From Comamonadaceae bacterium (lineage in GTDB: Bacteria; Pseudomonadota; Gammaproteobacteria; Burkholderiales; Burkholderiaceae_C), in NCBI GenBank assembly GCA_030528485.1, contig JAUMYU010000004.1, positions 1 to 64,000 on the forward strand: DNA of 64,000 nucleotides. The letters run 5' to 3'. How positions within the stretch are numbered: the first letter of the stretch is position 1; each line of letters opens with the position of its first letter. The notes below the pieces were generated by a model. It worked only from the letters and a program-made list of their open reading frames with translations. It was not told where the DNA came from and did no database searches. The position numbers were made by a program, and so were the translations under genes. Shown piece after piece: positions 46,984-55,418 of the stretch.

Positions 46984-47949
46984 TCACCCCCGCGCCTGCA
47001 ACGGGCTGATGCCGAACTGGCGGCGAAACGCGGTGGAGAAGTTGGCCGCATGGCGGTAGCCCGCCAGCGCAGCGGCGCCGGCCACATCCACCTCGCCACG
47101 CGCCAGGGCCGCCCGCGCCTGCTGCAAGCGGCGGCGGCGCTGGTAGGCAAAAACGCCCATGCCAAAAGCCTGCTGGAAGTGGCGTTGCAGCGTGGCCGCG
47201 CTCATATGGTGGTGGCGCGCGATGGCCTCCAGCGACCAGCGATCGGCCTGGCCGCTGTCGAGCAGCTCGCGCACCTGCTCCATCGGGCGGCGGCGCAGGG
47301 GAGCAGCGGCCTCGCGCCCGGCATCAGGGCCTGCCAGCCCCTGCAAGGCGTGGGCGGCCAGCATCTGGAAACCGCCTTGCAGATACAGCGCGTGCAGCTC
47401 GGGCGCCAGCCCGGTGTCGCCCAGCAGCCCTTGCAACACGGCATGCAGCGCGGGCGGCGCTTGCCAATGGGCGCGCTGCAAATGCTGCTGGCTCAAGCGG
47501 CTAGCCGCATCGGCGCTGCTGCAAGCGGCTTGCGCCAGCCAATCGGGCGTCAGGCACAGGCTGACGGTGGACTCGCGCCCTCCCGGCGTGGCATAGCGCG
47601 TGAACGACTCCCCTTCAGCCAGCGCCACGGCGTGGGCCGTGGGGCCGCCGCGCCCAGGCTGCATCAGCACGCGATGCGAGCCGTAACGCACATCGGCGCG
47701 GCCACGCAGCACCCAGGCGATGCGCAAACCGGGTTTGAGCTGGATGTGGACGTTTTGCGCGTGCTCGTCAAGCACATCCACCAAATGCAAGGTTGCGCCC
47801 GCCGTCATGGGATGAGTTTGCACCCGCCCACGCAGGGCAAACGGCTGAACATCGTCCGGGCCGCACAGGCGATAGGCGCTGCCGGTGTGGCGGCTTTGGC
47901 GGGCCAGATCCCCCAGCGGGATCAGCGGTGGCGGAGGGTTAGCAGTCAT
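46984..47949 (-). CDS. AraC family transcriptional regulator (PchR-like)
   Basis: A 321-aa regulator with a divergent N-terminal sensor domain (PFALRGRVQTHPMTAGATLHL) and a C-terminal AraC DNA-binding domain: two helix-turn-helix units, SLEAIARHHHMSAATLQRHFQQAFGM and VDVAGAAALAGYRHAANFSTAFRRQFG. PchR-like proteins activate siderophore receptor genes when the siderophore is present. It is divergent from the FhuA-type receptor, its likely target, with a 115-170 bp shared promoter region. Confidence 0.9.
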   Translation of the reverse strand: MTANPPPPLIPLGDLARQSRHTGSAYRLCGPDDVQPFALRGRVQTHPMTAGATLHLVDVLDEHAQNVHIQLKPGLRIAWVLRGRADVRYGSHRVLMQPGRGGPTAHAVALAEGESFTRYATPGGRESTVSLCLTPDWLAQAACSSADAASRLSQQHLQRAHWQAPPALHAVLQGLLGDTGLAPELHALYLQGGFQMLAAHALQGLAGPDAGREAAAPLRRRPMEQVRELLDSGQADRWSLEAIARHHHMSAATLQRHFQQAFGMGVFAYQRRRRLQQARAALARGEVDVAGAAALAGYRHAANFSTAFRRQFGISPLQARG

Positions 47950-48060
47950 GGGCAGAGAGACAGCGCCATGCAGCAGTGCAGGGCGATGCGGCGGTACGCG
48001 ATTGAGGGGCGCACAAAGTTTTTTGCATTTTTCGCAAAGGTGGGGGCTGGCGCCATTTTC

Positions 48061-48080
48061 TAGAATGAATGCGACAAATT
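48061..48080 (+). promoter_or_regulatory. Candidate promoter/operator of the FhuA-type receptor
   Basis: TAGAATGAATGCGACAAATT contains a -10-like TAGAAT and runs into ATTATCA, a perfect half of a Fur-box 7-1-7 motif whose other half is degenerate. AATGCGACAAAT occurs again at 51554-51565. Confidence 0.3.
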
Positions 48081-48112
48081 ATCAATTGAACCGCCGAACT
48101 CTCGCCTGTGCC

Positions 48113-50404
48113 ATGAACAAAAAGAAGACCGTGTTATCCCCAACCTGGCTCGCCCTGGCCGTTTTGCCCGCCTCGCTGGCGCTGGCGCAAGCGCAACCCG
48201 CCCAGGAAGCCCGCCCCGGCAGCGCCACGCCGCAGCCGCCTGCCACGCAGCCCAATACCAGCCATGCCAGCGTCAACGATGCCGATAGCCGCAACAAGCA
48301 GCGCGGCGTGGCTGCGGTAACGCTGCCCGCAGTCACCGTCACCTCCACCAGCCAGGAATGGCAGTCACCGCCCGGCTACGTCGCCCAGCGCAGCGCCACC
48401 GCAACCAAGACCGACACCCGGCTGGCCCACACGCCCGCCTCCATCTCCACCATCACGCGCACGCAAATGGACGAGCAGGCCGTGCACAGCGTGGCCCAGG
48501 CCTTGCGCTACACGCCCGGCGTGGTGCCCGAGGCGCGCAGCTCGGTGCGCTACGACACGGTATTTCTGCGCGGCTTTGGCGGCTTCGGGCAAACGGCCAA
48601 TTACGTGGGCTATCTCGATGGGCTGCGCCTGCCGCGCGGGCTGTCCTACCTTGTGCCGGGTGTGGACGCCTGGGCGCTGGAGCGCATCGACGTGGTGCGC
48701 GGCCCCAACTCGGTGCTGTACGGCCAGGTCAACCCCGGCGGGCTGGTCAACCTCGTCGGCCGCCGCCCGGTGTTTGAAACCGTGCGCGAGCTGCGCCTGC
48801 GCGCGGGCAATCTGGGCCTGCGCGAGCTGGCGGCCGATCTGGGCGGCGTGATGGATGCGCACGGCACGCTGGCCTGGCGCTTGACGGCCTTGGCACGCGA
48901 TGGCGAAAGCGCCAGCGGCCTGCCCGAGCGACGCTATCTGCTCGCGCCCGCGCTGACCTGGCGCATGCAGCCCCACACCACGTTGACGCTGCAAGCCTGG
49001 CTGCAACGCGACCCGCAAAGCGGCGACTACAACGGCCTGCCCGCCCACGGCACCTTGTTGCCGCACGCGCTGGGGCGTATCCCCCACAATCTGTTCACCG
49101 GCGAGCCAGCGTTTGAACGCTTCGAGCGCAACCAGAACGCCCTCGGCTGGCGGCTGGAGCACCGCTTTCACGACGGCCTCAGCCTGCTGCACCAAGGCCG
49201 CTGGCTGAGCGCCGATTCGCGCTATCGCAACGTCTCCGCCGCGCTGCTCAACCCCGCGCGCAGCATCCTCATGCGCCAGGCCAGCGCCGCCGACGAAGAC
49301 TTGCATGGCCTGAGCACCGACACGCAACTGCGCTGGCAATGGCGCACCGGCGCGCTGCGCCACACGCTGCTGGCCGGGCTGGACTGGCAACGCAGCCGCG
49401 CCAGCCGCCAGCTCGGCAGCGGCAAGCCGGGCCTGCCGCTGGACTTTCTCCAGCCCCGCTACGGCGTAGCCGTGCCCTTGCCAGCCTTCAACACCGACTC
49501 GCAGCGCAGGCAAAGCCAATTCGGTCTGTATCTGCAAGACCAAATGCAATGGGGGCCGTGGCTGGCCCAGTTGGGCCTGCGCCGCGACCGCGCCAGCCAC
49601 CACGACCGCATCACGCGCTTGCCGGCGGGCACGCTCACCCGCCACGATCAGATCGACCGCAAAACCAGCCTCAGCGCCAGCCTGATGTACCGCAGCGCAG
49701 GCGGCCTCTCGCCCTATGTGAGCTACGCCACCTCATTTGAGCCGACCACCGCCATCAATTTGCACGGCGCGCCCTTCCAGCCCGGCACGGCCAAACAAAT
49801 CGAGCTGGGCGCCAAATACCAGCCCGACGGCGCGCCCTGGCTGCTCAGCGCCGCCGCCTACGAACTCACGCGCCGCAACGCTCTCACCAAAGACCCCACC
49901 CCTGGCGCGCCAGCCAACAAGCAAATCCAGACTGGCGAAGTGCGCGTGCGCGGCCTGGAACTGGAAGGCCGCGCCGAGTGGGCGCACAACCTCAGCGCCA
50001 TCGCCGCACTGAGCTGGCTGGATGCCCAAGTCACCCGCAGCCACATCCCCGGCGAGCAAGGCAAAACGCCCGTGGCCGTGCCGCGCCTGAGCGCCTCCGC
50101 CTGGCTGGATTGGCGCCTGCTACAAGGCCATCTGGGCCTCTCTGCCGGGGTGCGCCGCAGCAGCGCCACCTGGGCCGATGTGGCCAACACGCTGAAAGTG
50201 CCCACCCACACTTTGCTGGACGTGGGCCTGCGCTACGACCTGGGCCATTGGCGCAGCGACCTTGCCGGTGTGCAACTGGCGCTGAACGTCAGCAACGTGG
50301 GCGATAAACGCTACCTGGCCAGTTGCGCCCCGGCGGGCGTGGGCATTGGCTGTTTCGCAGGACCCGGACGGCGTTGGACGGCCAGCGTGCGTTACGCCTG
50401 GTAA
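48113..50404 (+). CDS. TonB-dependent siderophore receptor, FhuA type
   Basis: A 763-aa outer-membrane receptor. Signal peptide (MNKKKTVLSPTWLALAVLPA, cleavage near LALAQA), a linker, TonB-box region LPAVTVTST, plug with TPASISTITRTQMDEQ, ALRYTPGVVPE, VFLRGFGGFGQTANYVGYLDG and VVRGPNSVLYGQVNPGGLVNLV, then the barrel with NVGDKRYLASC and SVRYAW terminal aromatic. Residues match the ferrichrome/ferrioxamine receptor class. An upstream Met at 48065 overlaps a likely -10 box, so the start at 48113 is used. Divergent from AraC and followed by an esterase gene. Confidence 0.93.
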   Translation: MNKKKTVLSPTWLALAVLPASLALAQAQPAQEARPGSATPQPPATQPNTSHASVNDADSRNKQRGVAAVTLPAVTVTSTSQEWQSPPGYVAQRSATATKTDTRLAHTPASISTITRTQMDEQAVHSVAQALRYTPGVVPEARSSVRYDTVFLRGFGGFGQTANYVGYLDGLRLPRGLSYLVPGVDAWALERIDVVRGPNSVLYGQVNPGGLVNLVGRRPVFETVRELRLRAGNLGLRELAADLGGVMDAHGTLAWRLTALARDGESASGLPERRYLLAPALTWRMQPHTTLTLQAWLQRDPQSGDYNGLPAHGTLLPHALGRIPHNLFTGEPAFERFERNQNALGWRLEHRFHDGLSLLHQGRWLSADSRYRNVSAALLNPARSILMRQASAADEDLHGLSTDTQLRWQWRTGALRHTLLAGLDWQRSRASRQLGSGKPGLPLDFLQPRYGVAVPLPAFNTDSQRRQSQFGLYLQDQMQWGPWLAQLGLRRDRASHHDRITRLPAGTLTRHDQIDRKTSLSASLMYRSAGGLSPYVSYATSFEPTTAINLHGAPFQPGTAKQIELGAKYQPDGAPWLLSAAAYELTRRNALTKDPTPGAPANKQIQTGEVRVRGLELEGRAEWAHNLSAIAALSWLDAQVTRSHIPGEQGKTPVAVPRLSASAWLDWRLLQGHLGLSAGVRRSSATWADVANTLKVPTHTLLDVGLRYDLGHWRSDLAGVQLALNVSNVGDKRYLASCAPAGVGIGCFAGPGRRWTASVRYAW

Positions 50405-50439
50405 AAAAACCGCCCGACACCTTCCAGTCACCCTTTCAC

Positions 50440-51498
50440 ATGGCCAAACCTTTGCTGACTTTGCTGATGCTGGCGTTGCCCTTGGCAGCCCTGGCTGCCC
50501 CGGCGCAAACGCCGCAAACGCCGCACACATCAGCCGCGTCCTCCCCGCTGGGCGCGGCCATGCCGGCGCACTTGCCCGGCGCGCAAGCCTACTCCGTGCG
50601 CGCCAAAGCCACCGGACGGCCTTACCGCATCCAGGTCAGCGCCATCGGCCAGCCGCCCTCCCAGGGCTACCCGGTGCTGTATGTACTCGATGGCGATGCG
50701 CTGTTCCCCGTTGTCTCCATGGCGGCCCAGGGCATGGCCATGCGGGCTGACGAGAACGGCACCATCCCCATGCTCATCGTCGGCGTGGGCTACGACGATG
50801 CGCAATTGCTCGACATCCAGGCCCGCGCGCAGGACTACACCCCGCCCGCGCCCGACCTCTCCAACACCGGCGACCGCTGGGCCAAGCAACAAGGCGGGGC
50901 CGAGGTGTTTTTGCAATTTCTCACCCGGGAGCTGCAACCGGCCATTGCCCAAAGCTACCCTGCAGACCCGGCGCGCCAAGCCCTCATGGGCCACTCCTAC
51001 GGCGGCCTGTTCACGCTCTATGCCATGTTGCGGCAGCCGCAGCACTTTCAGGTCTATATCGCCTCCAGCCCCTCGCTGTGGTGGAACGGAGGCTACCTGC
51101 ACCAAATGCGCGAGCGCACTTTGCCGGTGTGGCAGGCGGCCAGCGCCCTGCAAAACACCCCAAGCCCAGCCCCTTCCGGCAGCGCCGCGGCTCTGGCCTT
51201 GCCCACGGGCCTGCACATCAGCATGGGCAGCTATGAGCAAACCCCGTCGCCCCGCATCGATGCGCAGTCGCCACGCGCACGCATGATGCAAGAGCGCGGC
51301 CAAGTCACGCACGCGCGCCAATTTGCCCAGGCCATGCAAAAAGCCCTGCCCGGCCTGCCCGTGCAATTTGCCCAGTACCCCCAGGCCACCCACGCCACCG
51401 CGGCATTGCACGCCGTGATCGACGGCCTGCGCTTTGCCAGCGATTGCTGGCAAACACCAAACTGCCAGCCGCCGGCAATACGCCACAAGCCCCATTAA
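50440..51498 (+). CDS. Secreted alpha/beta hydrolase, siderophore esterase-like (IroE/BesA type)
   Basis: A 352-aa periplasmic hydrolase. Signal peptide 1-19 (cleaved near ALAA). YRIQVSAIGQPPSQGYPVLYVLDGDALFP, then LMGHSYGGLFTLYAMLRQP with the nucleophile Ser, and YIASSPSLWWNGGY are characteristic of the family that hydrolyses tri-lactone siderophores. ATHATAALHAVIDGLRF may hold the catalytic His. It lies 35 bp after the receptor gene, indicating an uptake-and-release pair. The middle contains an extra 30-residue Ala/Pro-rich stretch (about 230-255). Confidence 0.88.
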   Translation: MAKPLLTLLMLALPLAALAAPAQTPQTPHTSAASSPLGAAMPAHLPGAQAYSVRAKATGRPYRIQVSAIGQPPSQGYPVLYVLDGDALFPVVSMAAQGMAMRADENGTIPMLIVGVGYDDAQLLDIQARAQDYTPPAPDLSNTGDRWAKQQGGAEVFLQFLTRELQPAIAQSYPADPARQALMGHSYGGLFTLYAMLRQPQHFQVYIASSPSLWWNGGYLHQMRERTLPVWQAASALQNTPSPAPSGSAAALALPTGLHISMGSYEQTPSPRIDAQSPRARMMQERGQVTHARQFAQAMQKALPGLPVQFAQYPQATHATAALHAVIDGLRFASDCWQTPNCQPPAIRHKPH

Positions 51499-51552
51499 AG
51501 CGTGTGATGCACTTTGCGCCCCCCGCGAGAGCGGAAAGCGCATCACGCGCTC
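51496..51552. repeat. Hairpin / second repeat type between convergent genes
   Basis: AGCGTGTGATGC pairs with GCATCACGCGCT with one wobble; the inside adds CTTTGC / GCGGAAAG. The left arm TAAAGCGTGTGATGCACTTT resembles 244-263 (TAGAGCGTGTTATGAACTCT). It may end transcription of the esterase and rdgC. Confidence 0.5.
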
Positions 51553-51627
51553 TAATGCGACAAATCACCGTGCATAGCCCTCACCCCAGGGCGCAATGAC
51601 CGGCAAGGCTCACAGCGCGCCGGTCGA

Positions 51628-52542
51628 TCAAGCCCCTTCGCTGGCTTGGTCGCTGGCCTGCTCGCCGCCCAGCGCTTGCAGCAATTGCGGAATCAGCAGG
51701 CTCAGCTCGCCCGTGGTCAGGGCCACATCGGCGTCGAAATGGTCGTCGGCCTTGTCACGGTCTTCGTGCACGGTGTCGGTAAAGGCCAGGCGCTTGATTT
51801 GCAGGCTGTCGGTGAGCAGGAACTGGCTTCGATCGCCCCAGCCCAGGGCCAGGCGCGTGGGGCGTTTGCCCGCTTGCAGGTGGCCGCGGATTTCGTCGAT
51901 TTCCAGCGCATGGCGGGCGTAGCGCACGCTGGCTTTGGTGTCGTCGGCGGCTTTGAGTTCGCACTCGTCGCCAAGCTGGAAGGCGCCGGGGGCGCTTTGC
52001 TCCTCCAGCCAGGCGCTCATGGCGGCGGCGGGGCTTTCCTGCGTCTGGATCAGGCGCGGCACGAAGCCGGGCCATTGCTCGACCAGGGCGGTGAGGATGT
52101 CGTCGGCGCGCGGCAGGCTGGCGCTGTCGATGGCCAGCAGGCGCTGGCGCGGGTCGATCCACACCCAGGTGCCCTGGGTTTTGGTGAAGGCCAGCGGCAG
52201 CAGGCCCAGGCGGATTTCGTCTTTCAAATCGCGCAGTTCCTTGCGGCCGGGTTTGCGGCCGGTTTGCGCTTCGATGGCCTGGGCTTTTTCGTCCAGGTGG
52301 GTTTGCACGACGGAGGCGGGCAGGATTTTGGTCTGCGTGACGTGGCGCAGGATCCAGTGCCCGCCCACGGATTCGATCATGGCGCCGTGCTCGGCGCCGC
52401 GCGGGGGCAGCCAGCCGGTGGATTTTTCCTGGGTGGCGCTGCACGGGGCAAAAGCGAAGTTTTCCAGCGCGGCGGTAGCGGCAGATAGGTCGTCGCCCGT
52501 CCAGCCTTGGGCAATGCGAAACAGCAACAGGTTTTTGAACAA
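51628..52542 (-). CDS. rdgC: Recombination-associated protein RdgC
   Basis: A 304-aa protein that forms a ring on duplex DNA and limits RecA activity. It begins at a TTG (52540-52542) read as MFKNLLLFRIAQGWTGD, matching the RdgC N-terminus; AAAGGA lies 9 bp upstream. An upstream ATG would add 35 unrelated residues and enter a repeat element. FAPCSATQEKSTGWLPPRGAEHG, KILPASVVQ, LPLAFTKTQGTWVWIDPRQRLLAIDSAS and ALGWGDRSQFLLTDSLQIKRL follow family sequence throughout. Confidence 0.94.
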   Translation of the reverse strand: MFKNLLLFRIAQGWTGDDLSAATAALENFAFAPCSATQEKSTGWLPPRGAEHGAMIESVGGHWILRHVTQTKILPASVVQTHLDEKAQAIEAQTGRKPGRKELRDLKDEIRLGLLPLAFTKTQGTWVWIDPRQRLLAIDSASLPRADDILTALVEQWPGFVPRLIQTQESPAAAMSAWLEEQSAPGAFQLGDECELKAADDTKASVRYARHALEIDEIRGHLQAGKRPTRLALGWGDRSQFLLTDSLQIKRLAFTDTVHEDRDKADDHFDADVALTTGELSLLIPQLLQALGGEQASDQASEGA

Positions 52543-52637
52543 GGGGGTGGGTCCTTTGCGTCTTGGTGACAGGGGCGAAAGCGGCCTGGCGCGGTCTTGA
52601 AAAGGGCATGCGGCCAGGCATTTTGCGTTTGCCGCAT

Positions 52638-52717
52638 TTTTTTCCAATGAGGAAAAAGCGTTTTATGGCTACGTTGCCTAAACAGGGGGATTTTTTTCGG
52701 ATGATCGATAAAAAAAT
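52638..52717 (+). repeat. Interspersed AT-rich element, copy 15
   Basis: Begins TTTTTCCAATGAGGAAAAA, core GTTGCCTAAACAGGGGGAT, ends TCGGATGATCGATAAAAAA. More diverged in the arms than in the core, which matches copy 6. Confidence 0.7.
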
Positions 52718-52758
52718 CCTGTCAAGAATGGGTGTGCATTGCATCCGCACAGCCCTCG

Positions 52759-52838
52759 AATTACAAATCAAACTAAATTCAATTCAATACCCATAATGCC
52801 AAAACAAGGGTATTTTATTTCTTTTGATTTGTAAAATA
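52759..52838 (+). repeat. Interspersed AT-rich element, copy 16
   Basis: Begins ATTACAAATCAAACTAAAT, core ATGCCAAAACAAGGGTAT, ends TTTCTTTTGATTTGTAAAA. Termini are perfect inverted repeats TTACAAATCAAA / TTTGATTTGTAA apart from internal changes. Confidence 0.9.
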
Positions 52839-52893
52839 AACGCACACACCCTGCACGGTGCGGGCGCGGGTGCAGGGCGGGGCTCGCCTTCGC

Positions 52894-53637
52894 TCAAGCG
52901 CCGGAGAGTTCGTCGGCGCGCTCCTGGGCGCTGGCGAAGTCCAGATCGCCGGTGTAGATGGCGCGCCCGCAGATGACGCCCTCGATGCCTTCGGCTTGGA
53001 CTTCGATGAGTTTTTCGATGTCGTCCATGCCTTTGAGGCCGCCGCTGGCGATGACGGGGATGTCCACGGCCTGGGCCAGGCGCACGGTGGCTTCGATGTT
53101 GATGCCGGTGAGCATGCCGTCGCGGCCGATGTCGGTGTAGATGATGGATTCGACGCCCAGGTCTTCGAATTTGCGCGCCAGATCGCTGACTTCCGCGCCG
53201 GTGACTTTGCTCCAGCCGTCGGTGGCGACTTTGCCGTCCTTGGCGTCCAGCCCGACGATGATGTGCCCGCCAAAGGCGCTGCACGCATCGCGCAAGAAGC
53301 CGGGGTTTTTGACGGCGGCGGTGCCGATGATGACGTAGCGGATGCCCGCGTCGATGTATTGCTCGATGGTGTCCAGATCGCGGATGCCGCCGCCCAGTTG
53401 CACGGGCACTTCGCCGTCCACTTCTTTCAGGATGGCTTTGATGGCGGCCAGGTTTTTGGGCTTGCCTGCAAACGCGCCGTTGAGGTCCACCAGGTGCAGG
53501 CGGCGTGCGCCCTCGTCCAGCCAGCGCCGGGCCATTACGGCAGGCTCCTGGCCGAAGGTGGTGGATTGGTCCATATCGCCTTGCACGAGGCGCACGCAAT
53601 GTCCGTCTTTGAGGTCGATGGCAGGGATCAGCAGCAT
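52894..53637 (-). CDS. hisA: Phosphoribosylformimino-5-aminoimidazole carboxamide ribotide isomerase
   Basis: A 247-aa TIM-barrel isomerase of histidine synthesis. It begins [20 protein letters not shown] (catalytic Asp in AIDLKDG). [52 protein letters not shown] and [16 protein letters not shown] are hallmarks. Start at 53635-53637; longer versions run into hisH. Downstream, where hisF usually follows, there are two repeat elements and rdgC instead. Confidence 0.97.
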   Translation of the reverse strand: MLLIPAIDLKDGHCVRLVQGDMDQSTTFGQEPAVMARRWLDEGARRLHLVDLNGAFAGKPKNLAAIKAILKEVDGEVPVQLGGGIRDLDTIEQYIDAGIRYVIIGTAAVKNPGFLRDACSAFGGHIIVGLDAKDGKVATDGWSKVTGAEVSDLARKFEDLGVESIIYTDIGRDGMLTGINIEATVRLAQAVDIPVIASGGLKGMDDIEKLIEVQAEGIEGVICGRAIYTGDLDFASAQERADELSGA

Positions 53638-53723
53638 GGTGATCGGGGAGGCAGGAGTGGTTGAGTGGTTGCGCGCCGCAGCGCAGTGGGTTGAAGAAAG
53701 GGAGCAACCTTTGAAAAGCCGCT

Positions 53724-54419
53724 TCAGGGCTGCCAGTGCAGGAAGTTGCGGTACAGGGCAATGCCCTGGGCGGCGCTTTTCTCGGGGTGGAATTGGGTGG
53801 CAAAGAGGTTGTCTTTGGCAATGGCGCAGGCAAACGGGCCGCCGTAATCGGCCACGCCCGCGCAGTGGACGGGATCGGCCAGCTCGGCGTAGTAGCTGTG
53901 CACGAAGTAGTACCAACTGCCGTCGGGGATGCCTGCCCACATGGGGTGCTGGGCGTTGGGGCGCTGGCCCTGCGCCTGCTGCGGGCGGTGCACGCGGTTC
54001 CAGCCCATTTGCGGGATTTTGAAGCGGCTGCCGTCGGCCTGGCGTTGCCCGTCGTCAAAGCGAAAGCGGCGCACGCGCCCGCCGATCAGGCCCAGCGAGG
54101 CGGTGCCTTGCGGGCCATCGCCCTCCTCGCTGCGCTCCAGCAGCATTTGCATGCCGACGCAAACGCCAAACAGCGGTTTGCTGCGCGCGGCCTCAAGCAC
54201 CGGCTCCAGCAGCCCGCTGGCGCGCAGCTCGCGCATGCAGTCGCCCATGGCCCCCTGGCCGGGGAGGATGAGGCGATCCGCCGCGGCAATCTGCGCCGGG
54301 TCTTGGGTGAGGAGTACGTTCCAGCTTGTGTCTTGCGCGGCATGGCGTGCGGCCTGCCAGACCGAGCGCAAATTGCCGCTGCCGTAGTCCACAATGGCCA
54401 GGGTGTGACTGGGTTGCAT
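53724..54419 (-). CDS. hisH: Imidazole glycerol phosphate synthase, glutaminase subunit
   Basis: A 231-aa class I glutamine amidotransferase that feeds ammonia to His[54 protein letters not shown] with the catalytic Cys, [20 protein letters not shown] and TQFHPEKSA with the catalytic His are intact. Met at 54417-54419 is chosen. The synthase partner hisF is not present in this window. About 170 bp without a gene separate it from hisB. Confidence 0.97.
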   Translation of the reverse strand: MQPSHTLAIVDYGSGNLRSVWQAARHAAQDTSWNVLLTQDPAQIAAADRLILPGQGAMGDCMRELRASGLLEPVLEAARSKPLFGVCVGMQMLLERSEEGDGPQGTASLGLIGGRVRRFRFDDGQRQADGSRFKIPQMGWNRVHRPQQAQGQRPNAQHPMWAGIPDGSWYYFVHSYYAELADPVHCAGVADYGGPFACAIAKDNLFATQFHPEKSAAQGIALYRNFLHWQP

Positions 54420-54587
54420 GCAAGGTTCCAGAAAAACCGGGAATTCAAGAAAAGCGCCAGCGCCGCTGCGCGGGCACATCCGTGGCGCATCGCCCATTCA
54501 TGTCGCCACTCTTGGCGCGGGTGCAGATGCAGGCCATCGCATACGCAGGCAGCGCGCGCACCGCCAGGGCAGGGGATGCCACGGGGC

Positions 54588-55217
54588 TTACAACACCCCC
54601 TTGGTGGAGGGCACTTGGCCGGCCATGCGCGCGTCGTGCTCCACAGCCTGGCGCAATGCGCGGCCAAAGGCTTTGAAGGCCGTCTCTGCCTGGTGATGGG
54701 CGTTCTCGCCCTTGAGGTTGTCGATGTGCACGGTTGCCAGCGCGTGGTTGGCAAAGCCCTGGAAAAATTCGCGCGTCAGTTGGGTGTCGAACTGGCCCAC
54801 CATGGCGCTGGTGAAGGGGATATCGAAAAACAGGCCCGGCCGCCCAGACAAGTCAATCACGACGCGGCTGAGCGCCTCGTCCAAAGGCACATAGGCATGA
54901 CCATAGCGGCGCAGCCCTTTTTTATCGCCCACGGCCTGGGCCACGGCCTGGCCCAGGGTGATGCCGACATCCTCCACCGTGTGGTGGCCGTCGATATGCA
55001 GATCGCCCTCGCAATGCACATCCAGATCCATCATGCCGTGGCGGGCGATTTGATCGAGCATGTGATCGAAAAAACCAATGCCCGTGCGCAGGTTGGAAAT
55101 CCCGCAGCCATCCAGGTTGACGCGCACGTGGATGCGCGTCTCTGCCGTATGGCGGTTGACTTCGGCCACGCGCGCGGCGTCGTTGTGCTGAGTGGGAACG
55201 AGTGCGGAGGAGGTCAT
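54588..55217 (-). CDS. hisB: Imidazoleglycerol-phosphate dehydratase
   Basis: A 209-aa monofunctional dehydratase (no phosphatase domain). Motifs: [33 protein letters not shown] (split by HxxxH metal site), [45 protein letters not shown] and [21 protein letters not shown]. The ATG at 55215-55217 is chosen. Precedes hisH and hisA on the minus strand. An internal promoter-like motif lies about 30-50 bp upstream. Confidence 0.97.
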   Translation of the reverse strand: MTSSALVPTQHNDAARVAEVNRHTAETRIHVRVNLDGCGISNLRTGIGFFDHMLDQIARHGMMDLDVHCEGDLHIDGHHTVEDVGITLGQAVAQAVGDKKGLRRYGHAYVPLDEALSRVVIDLSGRPGLFFDIPFTSAMVGQFDTQLTREFFQGFANHALATVHIDNLKGENAHHQAETAFKAFGRALRQAVEHDARMAGQVPSTKGVL

Positions 55218-55246
55218 AAGCAATAGGTGAGGGGCAATCGCAGGGC

Positions 55247-55266
55247 GCGGCATTGTAGAGCGTGTT
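55247..55266 (-). promoter_or_regulatory. Candidate hisB promoter, -10 region motif
   Basis: On the minus strand AACACGCTCTACAATGCCGC, differing in one base from the leuS motif (235-254). TACAAT would be the -10 box 36-41 bp before the ATG. The conserved flank AACACGC is unexplained. Confidence 0.45.
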
Positions 55267-55418
55267 GCCGGCGCGCCCGCCCTTTTGCGCCAGCCCCGCG
55301 ACAAGCGTGACAGGAGGTAACACCCTGCGCAGCCCCTGCTCTGCCGCAGGCGCCGCCAGTATCATGGCGCGCCTTTTGCGGCAACGCTTAGGCGCTGCTT
55401 GAACCATCTGGAGGAACC

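Larger units (their letters stand above)
52543..52893. other. Gene-free gap between rdgC and hisA with two repeat elements
   Basis: A 351-bp stretch without a gene, holding repeat copies 15 and 16 in the same orientation 42 bp apart. hisF would normally follow hisA here. No other structure was seen. Confidence 0.7.

Noticed and set aside
48065..48112. Earlier start of the FhuA-type receptor at ATG 48065
   Set aside because: It overlaps a likely -10 box, and the signal peptide is complete from 48113; the extra 16 residues would precede it.
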